Below are positions 41,931 through 48,047 of a stretch of DNA of 48,047 nt, one piece after another (positions within the stretch are counted from its first letter, which is position 1; each line of letters opens with the position of its first letter). Location of the stretch: contig JAIYDW010000183.1 in NCBI GenBank assembly GCA_027487315.1, positions 1 to 48,047 on the forward strand. Reading direction: 5' to 3'. Origin of the DNA: Verrucomicrobiaceae bacterium (GTDB lineage: Bacteria > Verrucomicrobiota > Verrucomicrobiia > Verrucomicrobiales > Verrucomicrobiaceae). Made by a program: the position numbers and the translations under genes. The notes beneath the pieces are model-generated. The model had not been told where the DNA came from. It did no database searches and was given only the letters and a program-made list of their open reading frames with translations.

Positions 41931-43349
41931 ATGTCCAACACACGCAAAACCAAAATCCTCTGCACTCTCGGCCCAGCCACTCAATCGCCCGAACGCATCG
42001 AATCCCTCATTCGCACCGGCGCCGATATCATCCGCCTCAACATGAGCCACGCCTCACATGATTGGACACGCTCTGTCTATCAAAATGTGCGCCAGGCCGC
42101 TGAACGCGCAGGCAAAGACGTCGCCATTTTGATGGATCTCACCGGCCCTTCGATCCGCACGGGCGACCTCGAAACACCCTGGCAACTGAACGTCGGCGAC
42201 CACGTCGAACTCCGCACCAAAGCCGATCTCCCGCCCAACGTCCCCTATTCGGTTGACGTGAACTACGCCGACCTTTGCATGGACCTCAAGCCTGGCAACG
42301 TCATCAACATTGATGGCGGCCTCATCCAAATGAAAGTCCTCTCGGTCGGCGACCGCCGCATCCTCGGTGAGGTCACCACCAAGGGCGAAATGCGCTCCCG
42401 CCGCCACATCAACCTCCCAGGTATCCCCGTCAGACTACCCCCTCTCACCGCCAAAGACTACCTCGACCTCGATCTCGGCATCGAGCTCGGCGTCGACTTC
42501 ATCGCCCTCTCCTTCGCCCGCGAACCCGGTCACATCCAACACCTGCAACTCCTCCTCGAACAAAAAGGCAGCAAAGCCCGCGTCATCGCCAAAATCGAAA
42601 ACCAACAGGCCCTCGATAACATCGATACCGTTGTCGAAGCCTCAGGCGGCATCATGATCGCCCGCGGCGACCTCGGTAGCGAATGCCCGGTTGAAGACCT
42701 TCCCATCATCCAGCGCGACATCATTGAACGATGCTCCTACCACGGTCGAAAAGTCATCGTCGCTACCCAGATGCTCGAAAGCATGATCGAGAATCCCGTC
42801 CCTACCCGGGCCGAAGTCACCGACATCTTCAACGCCGTCATTGAGCAGGTCGACTGCGTCATGCTTTCCGGCGAGACAAGCATCGGCCAATACCCCGACA
42901 AATGCGTCGAAGTCCTCGATACCGTTACCCGTCGCATCGAGCAGCGCTACCCCTCGGGCCGCTTCGCCTCCGATGCCCCGCTCAAAACCAACAAACACAA
43001 AACGGCCAAAGCCGCCATCGTTCTTGCCAACTCCATCCCCGGCTCCAAGCTCATCACCTTTACCCTGCGCGGCGTCATGGCCCACCTTCTCGCCCACCAG
43101 CGCCCCGAGTTCTCGCCCATCTTCGCCTTCACCCCGCACCTTCACGTCAGTCGCATCCTCACCCTCGCCCGCGGCGTTCAGCCCATCCAAATGCCCTTCG
43201 AAAAAGGCGATCCCGAAGCCAACATCCGCTCCGCTCTCGCCATCCTCCGTCAGCGTGATCTCATCAAACCCGGCGACCCCATCGTCATCCTCTCCGACGC
43301 CCTCCACGACGAATCCAATGTCGACGCAATCCTCCTCCGCCAAGCTTGA
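41931..43349 (+). CDS. pyk: Pyruvate kinase
   Basis: Pyruvate kinase makes ATP and pyruvate from PEP and ADP in the last step of glycolysis. The start at ATG 41931 is followed by TKILCTLGPATQSPERIESLI and IIRLNMSHASHD, the conserved N-terminus. AKIENQQALDNID, GGIMIARGDLGSECP and KVIVATQMLESMIENPVPTRAEVTD give the substrate-binding lysine, metal-ligand Glu/Asp and active-site threonine regions. The length (472 aa) is normal and the C-terminal allosteric domain is complete. It follows the sulfatase gene after 31 bp. Confidence 0.97.
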   Translation: MSNTRKTKILCTLGPATQSPERIESLIRTGADIIRLNMSHASHDWTRSVYQNVRQAAERAGKDVAILMDLTGPSIRTGDLETPWQLNVGDHVELRTKADLPPNVPYSVDVNYADLCMDLKPGNVINIDGGLIQMKVLSVGDRRILGEVTTKGEMRSRRHINLPGIPVRLPPLTAKDYLDLDLGIELGVDFIALSFAREPGHIQHLQLLLEQKGSKARVIAKIENQQALDNIDTVVEASGGIMIARGDLGSECPVEDLPIIQRDIIERCSYHGRKVIVATQMLESMIENPVPTRAEVTDIFNAVIEQVDCVMLSGETSIGQYPDKCVEVLDTVTRRIEQRYPSGRFASDAPLKTNKHKTAKAAIVLANSIPGSKLITFTLRGVMAHLLAHQRPEFSPIFAFTPHLHVSRILTLARGVQPIQMPFEKGDPEANIRSALAILRQRDLIKPGDPIVILSDALHDESNVDAILLRQA

Positions 43350-43459
43350 TAGAAGCTCATACGGGTCTAGCCCATCTTGGCTGAATCGAAAAGAAATTCC
43401 GACATCCAAATACAACCTCGACATCTAAAGCTGAACCCATCAATCTCCGGGTTCGTTTG

Positions 43460-44632
43460 ATGAAAAAACTGCGACCGCTTCTCGCCGGACTCCTGCTTGC
43501 TGCCCCCTGGGCCACGGCAGCACCGCGGATGATTAGCTTCGAGTATCCAAATTGCTATTCCTGTCACGTTGCGGTTCAAGGACGCGGCCTTCTCAATGCC
43601 CGTGGCCGGGGGATCGATATCGAGCAGAGCTACTCCGAACTTGATGCCACCGCCGCCCTGTTGGGTGCCCTCGTGAATCCCGAGTTCAATGATGGTTCCT
43701 GGGACGGCAATTTCGGACCAGTGTTAGCTGACTTCGTCGCCACTGGTCGTTACACACACCTTCTAGACGGTTCCAAAGATGACACCACCCTCGCAGCCCT
43801 CTATCGCCAAATCATTTTTTTCGGTTCGGACAAGAAGGTTCGAATCAACATCGAACTAGGCTTTCGGGATTCTGGACTCAACGACCTTCAACTTGGCCCC
43901 TCCATCACCGCCCTCGGCGGAGATCCATTTTTCCTCAAGAAGCTGACTGTCGATTGGCGTTTCCACGGCAAAACAGGAGGAGGCAGCGAACTCTCCATTG
44001 GAAGGGACTATTTGCCTCTGGGGCTGCAAATCGACGACCCAAGCGCGTACATCCTCTCCTTGAACCGAAACGGCGTCTATGACTACCCGTTGCAGGCAAA
44101 ATACTTCATGTGGAGGCGCAGGTGGCTCGCGGCCATCACTGCCTTTACCCCAAGTTTTGATGAACAGATCTCCTCAACAAGGGAGTATGGCGCAGGCACA
44201 ATGTTCGAATACTCTCCAAATGACAAACTGGTCATTGGCATCCAAAGCCTCGCCGGATTCGCCGAACAGGCTGATCGCTACCGCGTCGGTCCTTACGTTC
44301 GCTGGGGCCTCTCTAAAAAGTGGACACTGCTCGCCGAGACCGACTTCACCCATTTTTCCGAAATCAATGCCTCACTTGACAGCGGAAACCAGATCACATC
44401 CTTCCTCCAACTCTTCTACCACCATCGGGAATGGCTCGTCTCCAGCCTCACTCTGAACCATGCCCACTCAGAGCTGTTGTACGCAGGCAAAGAACTCTTT
44501 TCCGGACGTTACCTCCTCAGCGCCCGCATCAGCCGCAACCTCACTTTCGGACTTACGTTTACCGCCGGTGATTCTCAGCGAAACCTGTCGGATGGCAATG
44601 AAGCAGGCCTCTTCGCCGCCATCAAGTTTTGA
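43460..44632 (+). CDS. Outer-membrane barrel with N-terminal CxxCH haem motif
   Basis: After signal peptide KKLRPLLAGLLLAAPWATA, the mature protein starts with NCYSCHVAVQGRGLLNARGRG. This is a CxxCH haem motif followed by the Gly-rich segment seen in a group of porin-like proteins with CxxCHxxxxGxGLxxxYG. The remaining ~330 residues are alternating beta strands with aromatic girdles, and the protein ends in AAIKF, a terminal Phe as in outer-membrane barrels. A haem-bearing barrel could carry electrons across the outer membrane or transport haem-linked substrates. The start is ATG 43460; a TTG at 43457 is adjacent. No partner cytochrome is next to it; hemB lies 1 kb away. Confidence 0.72.
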   Translation: MKKLRPLLAGLLLAAPWATAAPRMISFEYPNCYSCHVAVQGRGLLNARGRGIDIEQSYSELDATAALLGALVNPEFNDGSWDGNFGPVLADFVATGRYTHLLDGSKDDTTLAALYRQIIFFGSDKKVRINIELGFRDSGLNDLQLGPSITALGGDPFFLKKLTVDWRFHGKTGGGSELSIGRDYLPLGLQIDDPSAYILSLNRNGVYDYPLQAKYFMWRRRWLAAITAFTPSFDEQISSTREYGAGTMFEYSPNDKLVIGIQSLAGFAEQADRYRVGPYVRWGLSKKWTLLAETDFTHFSEINASLDSGNQITSFLQLFYHHREWLVSSLTLNHAHSELLYAGKELFSGRYLLSARISRNLTFGLTFTAGDSQRNLSDGNEAGLFAAIKF

Positions 44633-44722
44633 CACCTTCTTACACCGCGCACCGCCAGAGCTGCGCAAGCCCGCCGCATGCTGCCGCGTTCTCTATCTGC
44701 AATCCACGCCAACAAACTCCTC

Positions 44723-45664
44723 ATGCGCCTCCCCATCCTCACCCTCATCCTCACCCTCATCCTCACCCTCGCAGCCATCTCTCACGCTGAACTCACCCAA
44801 GAGCAAAGCCGCGTCCCCCTCGGCACCCCACCCGAAAACACCGACCCCACCGCCGCCAAAATCATCCTCCTCGCGGGCACCCCCAGCAACAAACCGGGCC
44901 AGCACGAATACTTCGCCGGTTGCGCTCTTCTCCGCCACTGGCTAGCCCAGATTCCCGGCGTCGCCCCAGTCATGATCGCCGACGGTTGGCCCCAGGACGA
45001 AACCATCTTCACCAATGCCAAAAGCGTTCTCCTCTTCATGGACGGCGGCAACAAACTCCCCTTCCTCACCCCGGAGCGCCTCGCCCGCATCCAATCCCTC
45101 GCCGACACTGGCACCGGCCTAATTGTCCTCCACCAAGGCATCGACTGCCCACCCGATCTCGCACCCAAGTTCAAACAATGGTTCGGCGCCGTCTTCCAGT
45201 CCGACATCGGCTGCCGCGGTCACTGGGACGTCGACTTCACTGCCATCCCCACCCACGAAACCACCCAGGGACTCACCCCCTTCGCCCTCCCCAAAGACGG
45301 CTGGCTTTACAACCTCCACTTCGCCGAATCCGGCGTCACCCCCGTCCTCACCTGCCTCATGCCCGACACCAGTCGCAAAACCGCCCACGCCAAAGCCAAT
45401 ACCGGACGCCAGGAAACCGTCGCTTGGGCCTACACCCGCCCCAACGGCGGTCGCAGTTTCGGCTTCACTGGCTGCGACCTCCACAGCAACTTCGCCGAAC
45501 CCAACCAGCGCCGCCTCCTCCTCAACGCCCTCCTCTGGACCGCCAAACAACCCATCCCCGAAACCGGCGCCAACAGCACCATCACCCCCGAAGAACTCAA
45601 ACAAAACTGGGACCGCAAACTCTTTCAGGTTAAGACCAAATCCACCGCAAAGAAGGCCCCCTAA
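44723..45664 (+). CDS. Exported ThuA-like protein
   Basis: The start at ATG 44723 gives a Leu-rich signal peptide, RLPILTLILTLILTLAAISHA. The mature protein contains KIILLAGTPSNKPGQHEYFAGC, LLFMDGGNKLPFLTPERL, TGLIVLHQGIDCPP and WDVDFTAIPTHETTQGL. It matches the ThuA (trehalose utilisation) fold, related to class I glutamine amidotransferases. ThuA proteins act on 3-keto sugars in trehalose breakdown; many exported PVC members have unknown substrates. The signal peptide is encoded by three perfect 12-bp repeats. It converges with hemB, overlapping its stop region by 4 bp. Confidence 0.8.
   Translation: MRLPILTLILTLILTLAAISHAELTQEQSRVPLGTPPENTDPTAAKIILLAGTPSNKPGQHEYFAGCALLRHWLAQIPGVAPVMIADGWPQDETIFTNAKSVLLFMDGGNKLPFLTPERLARIQSLADTGTGLIVLHQGIDCPPDLAPKFKQWFGAVFQSDIGCRGHWDVDFTAIPTHETTQGLTPFALPKDGWLYNLHFAESGVTPVLTCLMPDTSRKTAHAKANTGRQETVAWAYTRPNGGRSFGFTGCDLHSNFAEPNQRRLLLNALLWTAKQPIPETGANSTITPEELKQNWDRKLFQVKTKSTAKKAP
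44735..44770 (+). repeat. Three perfect 12-bp tandem repeats in a signal-peptide coding region
   Basis: The unit atcctcaccctc occurs three times without change (44735-44746, 44747-44758, 44759-44770) and encodes the repeated ILTL of the ThuA-like signal peptide. Because the unit is a multiple of three, copy-number change would alter the length of the hydrophobic core without a frameshift. Confidence 0.85.
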
Positions 45665-46641
45665 CGTCCCTTCAACCTCGCCGCCACCGACTTCGCAAAA
45701 TAAGTCAAAATCATATCCGCCCCCGCCCGCTTGATCGCAATCAGCGACTCCATCACCACCTGCTCCTCATTCACCCAGCCAGCCTGCGCCGCCGACTTGA
45801 TCATCAAATACTCACCGCTCACCTGATACGCCGCCAAGGGCAGCATTGTCCTCGCCCGCAGCGCCGCAATGATATCCAGATAAGCCCCTGCTGGCTTCAC
45901 CATCAGCATATCCGCCCCCTCCGCCTCATCGAGTTCCGCCTCCCGAATGGCCTCCCGCACATTCGCCGGATCCATCTGATACGTCTTCTTGTCCCCCGCC
46001 TTCGGAGCCGAATCCAAAGCCCCCCGGAACGGCCCATAGTAGGCACTCGCATACTTCGCCGCATACGACAGAATCCCCACCTCCGTGAACCCCTCTCCAT
46101 CCAGAGCCTCACGCAACGCCGCCACCCGCCCATCCATCATGTCACTCGGTGCCACCATGTCAGCACCCGCCCGCGCATGGCACAAGGCCTGACGACACAA
46201 CACCTCCACTGTCTCATCATTCAAAATTCGACCATCCTCAGAGACCAACCCATCATGCCCATCCGAGTTGTATGGATCCAACGCAATATCCGTCAACACC
46301 GCCAACCCAGGACACGCCGCCTTCAGCGCCCGCACCGCACGCGGAATCAATCCCTCCGGATTCCAAGCCTCCTCCGCCCCGCTCGTCTTCAACTCATCCG
46401 GCACCTTCGGAAACAACACCACCGCAGGCACTCCCAGTTCATAAGCCTCCACCGCCTCCTTCACCAGCCCGCCCAAACTCCACCGCGTGCACCCCGGCAT
46501 CGAAGCAATCGGCGTTTCTTCATCTCCCTCCTGCAAGAACAACGGATAAATCAAATCCCCCGCGCTCAGCACCGTCTCCCGCACGAGCGAACGAACAGAT
46601 TCGGTGCGGCGATTTCGGCGGGGGCGGGCAGGCAGTTCCAT
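45661..46641 (-). CDS. hemB: Porphobilinogen synthase (delta-aminolevulinate dehydratase)
   Basis: HemB joins two 5-aminolevulinate molecules into porphobilinogen, in the cytosolic haem pathway. The two Schiff-base lysines are in SYAAKYASAYYGPFR (K196) and LMVKPAGAYLDII (K249). The metal site sequence is ALDPYNSDGHDG, without the three zinc cysteines of the CxCxxxxxxxHxGxC type. This places it in the Mg2+/K+-dependent class. The length (326 aa) is normal. It converges with the ThuA-like gene and starts 39 bp after the stop of the pseudoprotease gene on the same strand, so it could share a transcript with it. Confidence 0.97.
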   Translation of the reverse strand: MELPARPRRNRRTESVRSLVRETVLSAGDLIYPLFLQEGDEETPIASMPGCTRWSLGGLVKEAVEAYELGVPAVVLFPKVPDELKTSGAEEAWNPEGLIPRAVRALKAACPGLAVLTDIALDPYNSDGHDGLVSEDGRILNDETVEVLCRQALCHARAGADMVAPSDMMDGRVAALREALDGEGFTEVGILSYAAKYASAYYGPFRGALDSAPKAGDKKTYQMDPANVREAIREAELDEAEGADMLMVKPAGAYLDIIAALRARTMLPLAAYQVSGEYLMIKSAAQAGWVNEEQVVMESLIAIKRAGADMILTYFAKSVAARLKGR

Positions 46642-46680
46642 CCCCCAGCATGAAACAAAACCTCCCTCCCCGCAAGCCCC

Positions 46681-47628
46681 TCACTTCCCCCGTCCCGTCA
46701 CAATCCCCGCCAGTTCCACCAGCAACTTCTCCAGCGCCGCATAATACCCCTCATCCCCCATCGCCTCACGACGCCCCTTCAAAGCCTCCAACTCCGTCTC
46801 CAACGCATCCCGCCGCGCCCGCTGTTCCTCCGTCAACCGCTTCTCCTCCTCACCCGGCACCAGCACCACCTGCCGCGCCCGCGCCCCATCCACCGACACC
46901 TTCGTTCCCGCCTTCGGCCTCGTCCCCTCGAACACCTCTGACCGCGTCCCCACCCCGTCCGCATTGTCCTCCACCAGCGCGTGTTCCGTCGAAATCCGCT
47001 CCTCCGTCTCGTAAAAACCCTTCACTTCCGCCGTCGCATGCAAAAACGCCTCCAGCACGCTGACCTGCCCATCCTGATCCACATCCGCCTCCGGCCTCCC
47101 TCCAATCGCCTCCGCAAACGGCTTCCCAAATCGAGTGTAAAAAACCTCATCCCCACTCTTCGTCGCCGTCACCATCACCCGACGTTCCCCCTTCAAAGCC
47201 TTCGCAAACGGCTCGCTCGCCGAACCCGTATGCACAAACACCAACTCACCCGCATATGGCTTCAACACCGTCACCAAATCCTCCGGCATCAAATCCGGTC
47301 CTGTTAGGCTAAACCGCGCCTCTCGACCATCATAAGTCCCATGCCCCACCAGCACCACCCACAACCGCACCGGTCCCGCCTTCACCCATTCCTCTAGCTT
47401 GATCTTCGCCTTGGCCAAACACCCCTCACCCATCTCCGGCCCCACTTCCTCAAAACCAGCTCCCGCCCGCCCCGCAGCCTCTTTCCAAAGCCGCGACTGC
47501 TCCGCAAAATCCCTCCCATAAGCCTCCGTCCCATCCGCCCCGCGAATCACCAACACACGCACCTCCGACTCCGCCGCACCCAGCAGCAGCCCCACACTCC
47601 AAAACGCTAAAACAAGCCACCGTTTCAC
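46681..47628 (-). CDS. Exported caspase-like/C13-like pseudoprotease
   Basis: After signal peptide RWLVLAFWSVGLLLGAA, the protein shows the core of the caspase/legumain (C13) fold: VRLWVVLVGHGTYDGREARFSL with H96 where the catalytic His would be, and VMVTATKSGDEVFYTRFGKPFAEAI typical of C13-like members. The strand that should carry the catalytic Cys reads LVFVHTGSASEPF, with no Cys. ADVDQDGQVSVLEAF resembles an EF-hand-type acidic loop. A coiled-coil follows (residues ~270-300). It is probably a non-catalytic scaffold or regulator in the periplasm. The start overlaps the upstream membrane-protein stop by 4 bp (ATGA), so the two are coupled. Confidence 0.7.
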   Translation of the reverse strand: MKRWLVLAFWSVGLLLGAAESEVRVLVIRGADGTEAYGRDFAEQSRLWKEAAGRAGAGFEEVGPEMGEGCLAKAKIKLEEWVKAGPVRLWVVLVGHGTYDGREARFSLTGPDLMPEDLVTVLKPYAGELVFVHTGSASEPFAKALKGERRVMVTATKSGDEVFYTRFGKPFAEAIGGRPEADVDQDGQVSVLEAFLHATAEVKGFYETEERISTEHALVEDNADGVGTRSEVFEGTRPKAGTKVSVDGARARQVVLVPGEEEKRLTEEQRARRDALETELEALKGRREAMGDEGYYAALEKLLVELAGIVTGRGK

Positions 47629-48047
47629 GCCAGACCCGCCTTTCTACGCAACGCCCACTCTCCCACCAGCAAACCTAACACCAGCAAAAACACCCATCCC
47701 CCATGCCACAGCGGCTCCACCCGCTTGTCCATCACCGGAACATTCAATTCGCCTAACAACTCCGGCAGCCTCGCCATCTCCGCTAAGTTCAGCACCTTCC
47801 CTCCCGTCCCCTCCGCCAACCGTTCCATCCACTCCGTCGCTGGCCGCAAATCCGCCGTGATACCAGGCACCGGATCATGCACCCACCCCGTCACCTTCTT
47901 CCCCATCACCCTCGCCACACCCACCTCCTCAGCCTCCCCCATCTTCTCCACCACCGCCTCCACCCGATAACTCCCCGCCTCCTCATTCACAAACTCCGCC
48001 TCAAACAACCCAGCTTCCCGCAGACTCGGGTCCCCATGCAGCACCAC
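47625..48047 (-). CDS. Membrane protein with C-terminal anchor, N-terminal part outside window
   Basis: Only the C-terminal 140 residues are in the window; the reading frame continues past the right edge. It contains a beta-rich region (GSYRVEAVVEKMGEAEEVGVARV) and ends in a transmembrane helix, WVFLLVLGLLVGEWALRRKAGLA, with basic residues after it. This matches the C-terminus of large PVC membrane proteins with amidotransferase- or VWA-type domains that are encoded with caspase-like proteins in Bat/MoxR-type operons. The domain itself lies outside the window, so the name is left open. Confidence 0.65.
   Translation of the reverse strand: MVLHGDPSLREAGLFEAEFVNEEAGSYRVEAVVEKMGEAEEVGVARVMGKKVTGWVHDPVPGITADLRPATEWMERLAEGTGGKVLNLAEMARLPELLGELNVPVMDKRVEPLWHGGWVFLLVLGLLVGEWALRRKAGLA

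Overview
The window looks like chromosomal DNA of a Verrucomicrobiota bacterium (Prosthecobacter/Verrucomicrobium-like), or less likely another PVC-group member. The main clues are seven different exported sulfatases, a DUF1552/DUF1592 cytochrome-type gene pair, DUF1080 and ThuA proteins, and a caspase-like pseudoprotease beside a C-terminally anchored membrane protein. Most genes have a very strong preference for C at the third codon position. The species cannot be named from sequence alone.

Layout. 1-8.5 kb is mostly housekeeping: the end of a sodium:solute symporter, Hsp33, a coiled-coil zinc-ribbon protein, an M29-like metalloprotein, a stand-alone ovothiol-type methyltransferase, prmC, murA, ferritin, a lipoprotein and dihydrofolate reductase. 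8.5-11.3 kb holds an MBL-fold hydrolase, a Fur-family regulator, an SH3-like protein and an EF-hand protein, with two copies of a 182-bp palindromic repeat and a separate 124-bp inverted repeat. 11.4-26.3 kb is a polysaccharide-degradation region: a spermidine-synthase-like protein, a DUF1080 protein, six sulfatases, and the DUF1552/DUF1592 pair on the opposite strand. 26.4-38.8 kb is a type II secretion/type IV pilus-like locus: a ten-gene minus-strand operon (pseudopilin, PilT-like ATPase, PilM/N/O/P-like proteins, three further pseudopilin-like proteins, GspF-like protein) divergent from a secretin gene. 39-48 kb carries a class III aminotransferase, a seventh sulfatase, pyruvate kinase, a haem-motif outer-membrane barrel, a ThuA protein, hemB, the caspase-like pseudoprotease and a partial membrane protein.

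How the genes may work together. The sulfatases, DUF1080 and ThuA proteins fit exported breakdown of sulfated glycans. The neighbouring secretin and pseudopilus could move such enzymes across the outer membrane, but that link rests only on proximity. The cytochrome-like proteins (DUF1592 and the CxxCH barrel) point to periplasmic or outer-membrane redox functions, and hemB supplies haem precursors.

The most notable unexplained signals are the 182-bp repeat, whose two copies show compensatory base changes in a long stem; an identical 19-bp palindrome about 50 nt upstream of two sulfatase start codons; and the secretion locus, which has one PilT-like ATPase, no PilB-type ATPase in view and a very large pseudopilin with a Gly/Ser linker and an extra C-terminal domain. 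No tRNA, rRNA, CRISPR array, transposase or phage gene was seen.
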